From the NCBI RefSeq assembly GCF_900143565.1, contig NZ_FREX01000001.1, positions 883,068 to 947,067 on the forward strand: 64,000 bases of DNA, given 5' to 3'. A model generated the notes under the pieces. That model was given only the letters and a program-made list of their open reading frames with translations, was not told where the DNA came from and did not search any database. This document shows, piece after piece, positions 7,246 through 15,239 of this stretch; within the stretch, counting starts at the first letter, position 1; every line of letters begins with the position of its first letter. The position numbers and the translations under genes are program-made. Origin of the DNA: Pseudovibrio sp. Alg231-02 (GTDB lineage: Bacteria > Pseudomonadota > Alphaproteobacteria > Rhizobiales > Stappiaceae).

Positions 7246-9459
7246 ATGACTTACACACACTTTACCCTTGAAACCGATGCGGACGGCTTTGCAGTTCTGA
7301 AATGGGACTCGTCTGAAAAGCCGATGAACGTGTTTGACGAGTCCGTCATTAACGAGCTGGACAAAATCATCGACGACATCACCGCTGATGACGCCATCAA
7401 AGGTGTTGTGGTTGCGTCTGGCAAGAAAGCGTTTTCCGCTGGTGCTGACCTTTCCATGATTGGCAAAGCTCTTGCCGGCTTTAAAAAGCGTCAGAGCGTT
7501 GATCCGGAAGGCGCTGCGAAAGAACTGTTTGAAGGCACTCGCAAGCTTTCTCTCGTGTTCCGTAAAATGGAAACCTCCGGCAAGCCATATGTGGCTGCGA
7601 TCAACGGCGTTTCCATGGGCGGTGGCACCGAGCTGGCGTTGGCCTGTCACAAGCGTATCGGCGCTGAGGAAAGCCTGAAGATGGCTCTTCCTGAAGTGAA
7701 GGTTGGCCTGTTCCCAGGTGCTGGTGGCACACAGCGTGTTATGCGTTTGGTTGGTGACCTTCAGGGCGGTCTGCAGTTCCTGCTGATGGGTCAGAACCTT
7801 GATGCGAAGAAGGCCATGCGCCTGAAGCTGATTGACGCTGTTGCGCCTGAAGCTGAGCTGGTTTCTGCTGCCAAGAAGATGCTGAGCGAAGGTGTTGACC
7901 CAGTTGCGCCTTGGGACAAGAAGGGCTTCAAAATCCCAACCGGTAAGGTTTACTCCCCATCCGGTATGCAGTTCTGGCCTGCTGCAAACGCGATTTACCG
8001 TCAGAACACCTACGACAACTACCCGGGCGCACGCTACATGCTGCACTCTGTTGTTGAAGGCCTGATGGTACCAATGGACACTGGCCTGACCATTGAGAGC
8101 CGTTACTTTGCCCATGTTCTGCAGAGCAAGGAAGCTGCCGCCATGGTTCGCTCCCTGTTTGGTTCCATGCAGGAGCTGAACAAAGGGGCTCGCCGTCCAG
8201 CTGGTGTGCCTGAGACACAACTGAAGAAGGTTGGTGTGCTTGGCGCTGGCATGATGGGTGCAGGCATTGCTTACGTGACAGCAAAAGCTGGCCTTGAGGT
8301 TGTTCTGATCGACCAGTCTCAGGAAGCTGCTGACAAAGGCAAAGCTTACTCTGAAGGCCTTTTGGACAAAGCTATCAAGCGCAGCAAGTCTACTCCTGAG
8401 AAAAAAGAGAAACTGCTGAGCCTGATCACTGCGACGACTGACTACAACGCCCTGAGCGATGTAGATCTGGTAATCGAAGCTGTGTTCGAAGACCGTGAAG
8501 TGAAACGCGTTGTGACCGAGAAAGCAGAAGCAGCAATGCCAGCTTCCGCAGTTTACGCATCCAACACGTCTACGCTTCCGATCACCTCTCTGGCAGAAGC
8601 GTCATCGCGTCCAGCTGACTTCATCGGCATTCACTTCTTCTCCCCAGTGGACAAGATGATGCTTGTTGAGATCATTTTGGGTGAGAAGACTGAGGACAAG
8701 GCAACAGCTGTTGCACTGGACTACGTGAAGGCCATCAAGAAGACCCCGATTGTTGTGAATGACAGCCGTGGTTTCTACACCTCCCGCGTGGTCGGCACTT
8801 ACGTTCGTGAAGGCATCATGATGCTTTCCGATGGCGTTCCGGCAGCGATGATCGAGAATGCTGGCAAGATGGCAGGCATGCCTGTTGGTCCGCTGTCTCT
8901 GGGTGATGAAGTTGCTCTGGACCTTGCCTGGAAGATTAAGGAAGCGACCAAGAAAGACCTTGGCGATGCTTATCCTACCAGCGGTTTTGACACCATTTTG
9001 GATGCAATGGTTGTTAAGAACGAGCGTTTTGGCCGTAAGAACACCAAGGGCTTTTACGACTACAAAGGCAAGGACAAGGCTCTGTGGCCTGGCATTACTG
9101 ACATCACAGGCCCTTCCAAGTCTGCCGATGAGTTTGACATTGAAGAACTGAAGGACCGTCTTTTGGGCATTCAGGCTCTTGAAACCGCGCGCGTGTTTGA
9201 AGAGAACTGCCTGACGGACGTTCGTGAAGCAGACGTTGGCTCTATCCTCGGCTTCGGCTTTGCACCATTCTCCGGTGGCACGCTGTCCTACATCGACGGC
9301 ATCGGCACCAAAGAGTTTGTAGAGCGCTGTGACAGGCTGGCTGCAAAATGGGGCGACCGCTTCGCACCAAACAAACAGCTGCGCGCAATGGCCGACGCTG
9401 GCGAGACCTACTACGGTAAGTTCTCCCCTGCCGAGGCTGTCGCAGAAGCTGCTGAGTAA
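7246..9459 (+). CDS. fadJ: enoyl-CoA hydratase / 3-hydroxyacyl-CoA dehydrogenase (FadJ/FadB-like)
   Basis: A 737-residue multifunctional beta-oxidation enzyme. Residues about 1-200 are an enoyl-CoA hydratase/isomerase domain (SAGADLSMIGK, AAINGVSMGGGTELALAC, ALPEVKVGLFPGAGGTQR, with both expected glutamates). Residues about 325-500 are the NAD-binding hydroxyacyl-CoA dehydrogenase domain (KKVGVLGAGMMGAGIAYVTA, GIHFFSPVDKMMLVEII). Two C-terminal helical dehydrogenase domains follow. It carries out the two middle steps of fatty-acid oxidation and works with the upstream thiolase. A good terminator follows at 9510. Confidence 0.93.
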   Translation: MTYTHFTLETDADGFAVLKWDSSEKPMNVFDESVINELDKIIDDITADDAIKGVVVASGKKAFSAGADLSMIGKALAGFKKRQSVDPEGAAKELFEGTRKLSLVFRKMETSGKPYVAAINGVSMGGGTELALACHKRIGAEESLKMALPEVKVGLFPGAGGTQRVMRLVGDLQGGLQFLLMGQNLDAKKAMRLKLIDAVAPEAELVSAAKKMLSEGVDPVAPWDKKGFKIPTGKVYSPSGMQFWPAANAIYRQNTYDNYPGARYMLHSVVEGLMVPMDTGLTIESRYFAHVLQSKEAAAMVRSLFGSMQELNKGARRPAGVPETQLKKVGVLGAGMMGAGIAYVTAKAGLEVVLIDQSQEAADKGKAYSEGLLDKAIKRSKSTPEKKEKLLSLITATTDYNALSDVDLVIEAVFEDREVKRVVTEKAEAAMPASAVYASNTSTLPITSLAEASSRPADFIGIHFFSPVDKMMLVEIILGEKTEDKATAVALDYVKAIKKTPIVVNDSRGFYTSRVVGTYVREGIMMLSDGVPAAMIENAGKMAGMPVGPLSLGDEVALDLAWKIKEATKKDLGDAYPTSGFDTILDAMVVKNERFGRKNTKGFYDYKGKDKALWPGITDITGPSKSADEFDIEELKDRLLGIQALETARVFEENCLTDVREADVGSILGFGFAPFSGGTLSYIDGIGTKEFVERCDRLAAKWGDRFAPNKQLRAMADAGETYYGKFSPAEAVAEAAE

Positions 9460-9509
9460 GACAGATTTGGCTGGGCTTTATTGCTCAGCCCTCTGGTTTG
9501 AGATTGAAC

Positions 9510-9540
9510 CGCCGGTGGGAGAAATCTCATCGGCGTTTTC
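9510..9540 (+). terminator. intrinsic terminator of the beta-oxidation operon
   Basis: CGCCGGTGGGA-GAAA-TCTCATCGGCG makes an 11-bp stem with two G-U wobbles and a GNRA-type loop, followed by TTTTC. A weaker hairpin (GGCTGGGC / GCTCAGCC, 9469-9490) precedes it. The end just touches the convergent GNAT gene. Confidence 0.85.
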
Positions 9541-10022
9541 TATGCAGAAACATCTAGACTAACAGGCTTGAACTCGTATTTCTTTTCACGGCTATTAGCC
9601 TCGATCAACTGGAACCCATTTCGAGTATAGAAAGCGTTTACTCGACTTTCTGGAAAAGTTTCGAGGATGATCGGCTTGCCCTGCTCTCTTGCAAGGCGTT
9701 TCATTTGCGACAGAACCTCACTTCCAACTCCACGACCTTGAGCTTCTGGCCGAAGATAAAGGCGCTCCAGATACAAGTGGTCTTCACGATCCCACAAAAC
9801 GTAGAAGCCTAGGGTCTCACCTTCCATGATGATCTTTCGTGTGGATGTTGGATCAAACGTGCTCTGAAACTTCTCCCGATAAAGCGCATGGTCAAACATT
9901 CCATTCGCAGCCCATTCATCTTTCATGGCCTCCTGCCGAATGTCCGCAAGTAGACCGAAATCGGACTTGGCCGCAGCTTCCAGAGTAAAACTCTTAACCA
10001 CACATGAGCACTGCAAAGGCAC
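9540..10022 (-). CDS. GNAT acetyltransferase domain protein (last unit of a broken poly-GNAT array)
   Basis: A 160-codon frame from a GTG at 10022, containing one complete GNAT domain (ADIRQEAMKDEWAANGM, then LYLERLYLRPEAQGRGVGSE, the acetyl-CoA binding R/Q-x-x-G-x-G/A motif, and NAFYTRNGFQLIE). The same frame is open upstream of 10022 and encodes the tail of another GNAT domain (RLEVLPQSRANAFYLRHGFE, 10023-10121). The gene therefore looks like the severed last part of the multi-GNAT protein encoded just upstream, whose stop is 36 bases before this start. Translation may be coupled or may depend on a purine-rich GGGAAGAGGAG. Function unknown; acetyl transfer to a small molecule or protein is likely. 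Confidence 0.75.
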   Translation of the reverse strand: MPLQCSCVVKSFTLEAAAKSDFGLLADIRQEAMKDEWAANGMFDHALYREKFQSTFDPTSTRKIIMEGETLGFYVLWDREDHLYLERLYLRPEAQGRGVGSEVLSQMKRLAREQGKPIILETFPESRVNAFYTRNGFQLIEANSREKKYEFKPVSLDVSA

Positions 10023-10121
10023 CCATTCATACAGCTTCTCCTCTTCCCTCTCCTCAATCAGCTCAAACCCATGGCGGAGGTAGAATGCGTTGGCACGGCT
10101 TTGGGGGAGGACTTCGAGGCG
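10023..10121 (-). pseudogene. remnant of a fourth GNAT repeat
   Basis: In the frame of the downstream GNAT gene this stretch encodes RLEVLPQSRANAFYLRHGFE plus LIEEREEEKLYEW. It aligns with the last third of the neighbouring domains (for example RLDALRISRSNEFYQTHGFS in repeat 3). The front two thirds of the domain are missing. The junction with repeat 3, around 10121-10145, is out of frame, so the upstream ORF reads through it in another frame and stops at 10058. Confidence 0.75.
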
Positions 10122-11500
10122 GTTTGGAGTTGGAAGGCTGGTTCAGGGGTGAACTCGTAAATGTTCTCGTAGCCTTCCGAATGGATCACTGAGAAACCAT
10201 GGGTCTGATAGAATTCGTTGGAGCGACTGATCCTGAGAGCGTCAAGGCGTATTGGCTTACCGGCTCCCACGGCAATCTCTTTCAGTTGACGAAGTACTTT
10301 TGAGCCAATCCCCTTCCCCTGCGCAGAGGGATGCAGGAACAGCATGTCCAGATAGAAATGGTCCGGATGGGAATGGAATGCATAAAATCCGCAGAGTTTT
10401 TCATTCTGAAAAATCTTTGTCGTTACCTGCGGTCTGAAATCTTCAAAGAAATGACTGCGTGCAAGTGGATAGTCCGTCAGACCATTGGCAGCCCATTCCT
10501 CCTTCATAGCCTCATGTCGCAGGTCTGTTAGTTGCTCAGCATCGGCCTGTTCAGCTGGTTTCAAACTGAAAGAAGGCTTCGTTTGCTCAATATCGTTGGG
10601 TGTGAACTCGTAGTAGTTGTTGAAGTCCACGTTGTGCGTGAAGTTGAAGCCTTGCGCCAGATAGAACTTGTTGGAGTTGCTGATACGCAGCGCTCCAAGC
10701 CGGATTGACTTGTTCAGCTGCGTAGCTTGTTCTTTGATGTTTGTAACAATCTGCCCACCGATACCCTGCCCTTGGGTTGTTGGGTGCAGGTAGATCATGT
10801 CTAAATGGATATGATCTTCGTACTCATGCACTGCTGTGAAGCCGAGCAACTTTTCGTCTAGCACAATCTTTAGTGTGGCTTCCGGTTTGTAGTCTTCAAA
10901 GAAATGTCTGCGGGCAAGGGCATAGTCTGTGAGATTATTAGCTGCCCATTCGTCTTTCATCGCTTCATGGCGCAGGTCTGCGAGCTGTTTGATGTCTTCC
11001 GGTTCAGCGCGTTTCAGAATGAAAGTTGGTGCACTCTGCGGCATGCTTTCCAGCGGGAGTTCGTAGTAGTTGTCGAACTCTGCACTGTGGGTGTGCTGGA
11101 AACCGTGGCGCTGGTAGAAGGCGTTGGCTTTGCTTTGTTTCAACGCACCGAGGCGGATTGGCTTTCCTTTTGAGAACGCATGCGCTTTGATCCGGGAGAT
11201 CACGGCGGCTCCTATGCCACCTCCCTGAGCGCTTGGGTGGATGTAGAGGTGGTCGAGCCAGATGTAATCCTGGCGGTCCCGCAGTACATAGAACCCCAAA
11301 ATCTGTTGTCCTGAGACGAGTTTGAAGGTGTCTTCACAGACAAAGCTGTTCAGGAAACGTTTGCGCGCTCGGTCAGGGTCGAAACGGCCCAGCGCTTCAA
11401 GGCTTTCGCGCATGGACTGGACGCGGATGTTTGCGAGGAGGTCTGCGTCTTCCGATTCCGCAGCGTAGACAATAAACGGCACACCAATAACTTTCAGCAA
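10058..11500 (-). CDS. protein with three tandem GNAT acetyltransferase domains
   Basis: A 480-residue protein of three homologous GNAT domains of about 150 residues each (about 1-151, 152-301, 302-452). Each carries an opening LRHEAMKDEWAANNLTDY-like block, a binding loop (HPSAQGGGIGA, HPTTQGQGIGG, HPSAQGKGIGS) and a closing NAFYQRHGF / NKFYLAQGF / NEFYQTHGF block. Repeats 2 and 3 are clearly closer to each other than to repeat 1. After residue 452 the sequence (EPAFQLQTASKSSPK onward) is an out-of-frame reading of a decayed fourth repeat. The start is uncertain: TTG 11500 or GTG 11482, neither with a strong ribosome site. Substrate unknown. Confidence 0.82.
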   Translation of the reverse strand: MLKVIGVPFIVYAAESEDADLLANIRVQSMRESLEALGRFDPDRARKRFLNSFVCEDTFKLVSGQQILGFYVLRDRQDYIWLDHLYIHPSAQGGGIGAAVISRIKAHAFSKGKPIRLGALKQSKANAFYQRHGFQHTHSAEFDNYYELPLESMPQSAPTFILKRAEPEDIKQLADLRHEAMKDEWAANNLTDYALARRHFFEDYKPEATLKIVLDEKLLGFTAVHEYEDHIHLDMIYLHPTTQGQGIGGQIVTNIKEQATQLNKSIRLGALRISNSNKFYLAQGFNFTHNVDFNNYYEFTPNDIEQTKPSFSLKPAEQADAEQLTDLRHEAMKEEWAANGLTDYPLARSHFFEDFRPQVTTKIFQNEKLCGFYAFHSHPDHFYLDMLFLHPSAQGKGIGSKVLRQLKEIAVGAGKPIRLDALRISRSNEFYQTHGFSVIHSEGYENIYEFTPEPAFQLQTASKSSPKAVPTHSTSAMGLS

Positions 11501-11626
11501 TAACCTGAGCGTACAATTTGGATTTGCATCTATGCAATATCCCTCAGGCTTCCTATATAGAAATCAATGTTAAGCAGTATGCACTAAACTTAGGACAGTC
11601 AAACTGCTTTGACCTTTTATTGCAGT

Positions 11627-11671
11627 GCGTTTCCTTATCCGAAAAGCGGTTTTCAGCATTCGGGGATACGC
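11627..11671 (+). repeat. dispersed palindromic repeat, family A
   Basis: Begins GCGTTTCCTTATCCGAAAAG and ends TTCGGGGATACGC. One of five related copies in the window (also 13656, 36411, 49327, 50851), all in the same orientation and all between genes. The core CCGAAAA…TTTTCGG can form a hairpin. Confidence 0.75.
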
Positions 11672-11692
11672 TTTGGTGTAGCGGAGATTTTG

Positions 11693-11965
11693 ATGTCAAA
11701 CGATAAGTTCAACCGTTTTCTTGGAGACTCGCCGGGGCGCGTTCTCATTCGGCTGATTTTTCTATCTTTGATTGTCGGGATTGTTTTGTCCGCGCTGGAC
11801 TTTTCACCGCTGAGCCTGATCTATTCTGTGCAGGATTTCTTTGTCAGGATCTGGAATATGGGCTTCTCAGCGATTGAACGCTTTGGCTCCTACTTCTTCC
11901 TTGGAGCCATCGTCGTGGTGCCACTGTGGTTCATTACTCGCCTTATGAACTGGCGCGGGCGTTAA
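11693..11965 (+). CDS. DUF6460-type small membrane protein
   Basis: A 90-residue protein beginning MSNDKFNRFLGDSPGRVLIR. It has two predicted membrane helices (about 18-36 and 62-82) flanking IYSVQDFFVRIWNMGFSAIE. This matches a small, conserved alphaproteobacterial membrane family (DUF6460 by recollection) of unknown function. The start is fixed by GGAG 9 bases before ATG 11693; longer in-frame readings run through the upstream family A repeat and are not credible. Confidence 0.75.
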   Translation: MSNDKFNRFLGDSPGRVLIRLIFLSLIVGIVLSALDFSPLSLIYSVQDFFVRIWNMGFSAIERFGSYFFLGAIVVVPLWFITRLMNWRGR

Positions 11966-11991
11966 CCGCGCCTGCTCCGGCAGAGAAACCA

Positions 11992-12555
11992 CTACTGCAT
12001 ACAGATGTTGTGTATGTTGGTTGACAGGTTGTCGAAGATCTCCGGATCTTCGCTCGTGTTGCCAATCAAAACGGCAACTTCCAGTGCTGCAAGCACGAAA
12101 TCGGATTTCACCAGCGCTTCTTCAGAGGACCAGCTGCCACTGTATTCCAACAGGTCCGCCAACCAGACACGGTTGCGGCGCGCGAAAGTCGCAGCAAGTT
12201 CCTGAAGCTCATCTGGCAGCTCTTCATCCTTGTCGCCCAGCACTGCTGAGAGGAACAGCTCACCACCGTCTGCCATGCCTGCCTGAAAGGCGGCAATGTA
12301 GGTATCCAGCGCTCTGCGAAAGTGAGGAGTTTGCGTGGCAGGGTCACCCAGGATCTGCAGGAAGCGGTCGATATACCTTTGCAGCACGGCATGCTCTACC
12401 CCCTTATTGGAAGAGAACATTTTCGAGATATCCTGCTCGCTTGTTCCAGTACTGCTGGCAAGCTGGTCGACATCCAAGCCCAACAGCCCGCTTTCCCGGA
12501 TCATGTAATCCGCAGTATCCAGTACAACGCTTCTATTGGTGACTACAACACCCAT
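11992..12555 (-). CDS. TetR-like transcriptional regulator
   Basis: A 187-residue protein with a TetR-like N-terminus. Helix-turn-helix residues about 12-58 include YMIRESGLLGLDVDQLASST and DISKMFSSNKGVEHAVLQRY, followed by an all-helical ligand-binding domain. The start ATG 12555 has GGAG 8 bases upstream (CTAGGAGACACATATG). It ends 27 bases from the convergent DUF6460 gene. Its target is unknown; no divergent gene shares its promoter, so autoregulation or a remote target is likely. Confidence 0.7.
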   Translation of the reverse strand: MGVVVTNRSVVLDTADYMIRESGLLGLDVDQLASSTGTSEQDISKMFSSNKGVEHAVLQRYIDRFLQILGDPATQTPHFRRALDTYIAAFQAGMADGGELFLSAVLGDKDEELPDELQELAATFARRNRVWLADLLEYSGSWSSEEALVKSDFVLAALEVAVLIGNTSEDPEIFDNLSTNIHNICMQ

Positions 12556-12712
12556 ATGTGTCTCCTAGCCTTCCGAGGCATTTTATTTGCACTTTACGGA
12601 GGGGATACTGCGCATTTTTCATAAAATGGCAAGACACATTTACCTATTCAGTTCTTAATGGTGGAATATTACATTTAACTAAAATTTTATATAAATAGGA
12701 CTTGTTTTTGAA

Positions 12713-13618
12713 TCATAAGTACTTCGCTGCCACTCGGTACAGATTTGAATGCCGGTTAACCAATAGTCGAAGATTATACGAATAACCACCTCCCAGCACA
12801 CCTGCAAGTGGAAGCCCCTCATTCCTTACCAGTTTAAAGACCAGTTCCTCTCGTTTTCGCAGTCCCTCATCAGAGAGTGCAAGGCGCCCTAAACGGTCAT
12901 CATGATGAGGGTCAACGCCTGCATTGAAGAACACCAGATCGGCTTTGAAACTGGTGAGAACCTGTTTGAGCGTGTCCTCCAGGATCTCAAGATATTCATC
13001 ATCCTCCATGCCATCGGTCAGGGGTACATCCAGTGTGGAGGCCTTCTTGCGGACGGGGTAGTTCTTTTCTGAATGGAGGGAGAGGGTGAAGACGCTGGTG
13101 TCATGGGCGAAGATATCGGCAGTCCCGTCTCCCTGATGGACATCCAGATCAATAATGAGCACGCGGCGTACCATGCGCATGGCCTGTACCGCCCTCACTG
13201 CAACGGCCACATCATTGAACACGCAAAATCCTGCTCCTTGTGCAATGCGGGCATGGTGCGACCCACCGGCGGTGTTGCAGGCGACGCCATACTCCAGCGC
13301 TAGCATTGCCGTGAGCAGAGACCCACCTGTTGCGCATTGCGCACGGAAGGAAACGCTTTGGGTCATGGGAAAGCCGATCTCACGCGCGACGGCGTGAGGA
13401 ACATTACAGCTGAGGACCTGATCTACATAGTCTTTTGCGTGCACCCGCAGCAGGTCTTGTCTGGAGATTGGTTCCGGCTCGTGGAAATCATAGAGTGCAC
13501 CATCTGGATCGGTTTGCTTCAACCACTGAGCTACTTCCGCATATTTGCGCATTGGAAACCGGTGGTTTTCCGGAATGTCTGCCGTGTAAGCAGGATGGTG
13601 CACGATTGGGAGCTTCAC
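12713..13618 (-). CDS. histone deacetylase-superfamily protein
   Basis: A 301-residue arginase/deacetylase-fold enzyme of the bacterial HDAC-like / acetoin-utilisation group. Zinc-site motifs are visible: GGSHHA (general-base histidines), LIIDLDVHQGDGT (Asp and His ligands) and FNAGVDPHHDDRLG (second Asp). GVLGGGYS near the C-terminus completes the site. Substrates of bacterial members include acetylated polyamines and lysines; here the substrate is open. The start is a GTG at 13618 with AAGG about 10 bases upstream. Confidence 0.88.
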   Translation of the reverse strand: MKLPIVHHPAYTADIPENHRFPMRKYAEVAQWLKQTDPDGALYDFHEPEPISRQDLLRVHAKDYVDQVLSCNVPHAVAREIGFPMTQSVSFRAQCATGGSLLTAMLALEYGVACNTAGGSHHARIAQGAGFCVFNDVAVAVRAVQAMRMVRRVLIIDLDVHQGDGTADIFAHDTSVFTLSLHSEKNYPVRKKASTLDVPLTDGMEDDEYLEILEDTLKQVLTSFKADLVFFNAGVDPHHDDRLGRLALSDEGLRKREELVFKLVRNEGLPLAGVLGGGYSYNLRLLVNRHSNLYRVAAKYL

Positions 13619-13655
13619 AGGGGCAGTACCTTCTTAGAATTCGCTTTTACTTTCT

Positions 13656-13700
13656 CGTTTCCTTATCCGAAAACCGGTTCCCACGTTTCGGAGATACATT
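13656..13700 (+). repeat. dispersed palindromic repeat, family A
   Basis: CGTTTCCTTATCCGAAAACC followed by GGTTCCCACG and TTTCGGAGATACATT. It lies between the divergent HDAC-like and MATE genes and is the copy closest to 11627. Confidence 0.75.
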
Positions 13701-13813
13701 CTTATCTATAGCAGTTCTACGCGATATGGTATGGACAAACGCAGAACAAACAAATATGCAAATGATACTTTGATTATCCAATCCATTTTGAGCTGCTTGC
13801 TGGTGCTGCACTC

Positions 13814-15166
13814 GTGCGTTTGAAGGTTTCCCGCGTGTCTACAAGTTTCAAGGTGACGAACCGCTCTTTCCTTGCGCTCGCCGTTCCTATGACACTGGCG
13901 TATATCTCCACTCCTTTATTGGGGCTGGTTGATACCGCGGTGATTGGACAGTTGCATGATGCTGCCCTTTTGGGTGGTCTGGCTGTTGGTACGATCCTTT
14001 TTGATGTAATTGGCGCTTTCTTCTACTTCTTGCGAGCCGGAACGACAGGCCTTGCCGCACAGGCTCTTGGTGCCAACAATGGCAATGAACTGCGTGCAGT
14101 GCTCGCCCGTGCCCTTTTGCTGGGTATTATTGGTGGCATTGTCGTCATCTTTTTACAGTGGCCGCTTCTGACGTTTGGCTTGCCCATTATTGGCGGGACG
14201 GATGCGGTGCAGGAAGCTGCGGCGACATACTTTGCGATCCGTGCGTTTTCAGCACCGTTTGTGCTTGCCAACTATTCTATTCTTGGCTGGTATCTGGGCC
14301 TCAGCAAAGCCGGTATCGGACTGCTTATTCAAACCTTCCTGAATGTCATCAATATGGTGCTTTCTGTTGTGTTTGTGCTCCGGTTTGACTGGGGCATTCC
14401 CGGTGTCGCTGTGGCAACCTTTATTGCCGAAATGCTGACATTTGGCCTTGGTCTTTTTCTGATCAAGCGCGAACTCCGCGGCGCACGTTTGCCTTCGTTT
14501 TCTCAGATCATCATTTGGGAGAAACTGAAGCCGATGCTGGCGCTGAACCGGGACATCATGATCCGGTCCATGGTGATGCTGTTTGCCTTCGGCTTCTTTA
14601 CCTCTCGCAGTGCTGCTCAGGGAGAAGTGGTGCTTGCCGCCAATGCTGTGCTTGAGAAGTTCATTCTGATCGCAGCATTCTTTCTGGATGGTACGGCATC
14701 AGCTGCAGAACAGGTAATTGGGCAAGCAATCGGGGCTAAACAGAGGACTGCCTTCCGCAAAGCCCTGCGGCTCTCCATCGGCTGGGGCTTTGGGCTTTCC
14801 TTTGGTGCTGCGGTTGTATTGTGGGTAGCTGGCGGACCGGTTATTGACCTGCTGACAACGCATACAGAGGTGCGAGAAACAGCGCGGACTTATATGATCT
14901 GGGCTGTACTGACGCCGATCATTGGCACATTGGCCTTCCAGATGGATGGCATATTTATTGGCGCGACATGGTCTCAGGATATGAGAAACTCTGTTGTGGT
15001 CTCCACCATCCTGTTCCTTGCCAGCTATTACCTGCTTTATCCGCTCTACGGAAACCACGGTCTGTGGTTCTCATTGCTGGTGTTCTTCGGGGCGCGTGGT
15101 TTGACCCTTAGTTATCTCTGCGTGGTTCGCGAACGCCAGTATTTTGGAGCACTCCAAAAGGCATAA
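13814..15166 (+). CDS. MATE-family efflux protein (DinF-like)
   Basis: A 450-residue multidrug and toxin extrusion transporter with about 12 membrane helices in two halves. Features include FLALAVPMTLAYISTPLLGLVD, the conserved ALGANNG segment near residue 90, and GIPGVAVATFIAEM. The length and the opening PLLGLVDTAVIGQL fit the DinF branch of cation-coupled exporters. The start is a GTG at 13814; a second GTG a few codons on is possible. The substrate cannot be read from sequence. It ends at a convergent hairpin shared with the alcohol dehydrogenase gene. Confidence 0.88.
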   Translation: MRLKVSRVSTSFKVTNRSFLALAVPMTLAYISTPLLGLVDTAVIGQLHDAALLGGLAVGTILFDVIGAFFYFLRAGTTGLAAQALGANNGNELRAVLARALLLGIIGGIVVIFLQWPLLTFGLPIIGGTDAVQEAAATYFAIRAFSAPFVLANYSILGWYLGLSKAGIGLLIQTFLNVINMVLSVVFVLRFDWGIPGVAVATFIAEMLTFGLGLFLIKRELRGARLPSFSQIIIWEKLKPMLALNRDIMIRSMVMLFAFGFFTSRSAAQGEVVLAANAVLEKFILIAAFFLDGTASAAEQVIGQAIGAKQRTAFRKALRLSIGWGFGLSFGAAVVLWVAGGPVIDLLTTHTEVRETARTYMIWAVLTPIIGTLAFQMDGIFIGATWSQDMRNSVVVSTILFLASYYLLYPLYGNHGLWFSLLVFFGARGLTLSYLCVVRERQYFGALQKA

Positions 15167-15196
15167 TTTCAGGACTTCCTCAGCTGAAAGCAGATT

Positions 15197-15227
15197 GTCT
15201 TGCCCGATATGCATACCCGGGCAAGAC
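15197..15227. terminator. bidirectional stem-loop between convergent genes
   Basis: GTCTTGCCCG (15197-15206) and CGGGCAAGAC (15218-15227) are a perfect 10-bp inverted repeat around an 11-base loop. It lies between the ends of the MATE gene and the alcohol dehydrogenase gene. There is no clear T-run on either side. Confidence 0.6.
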
Positions 15228-15239
15228 GCAAGTCACATG

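Noticed and set aside
7228-8220. A 330-codon ORF antisense to the fadJ-like gene.
   Set aside because: No recognisable motif; the sense frame encodes an intact enoyl-CoA hydratase/dehydrogenase.
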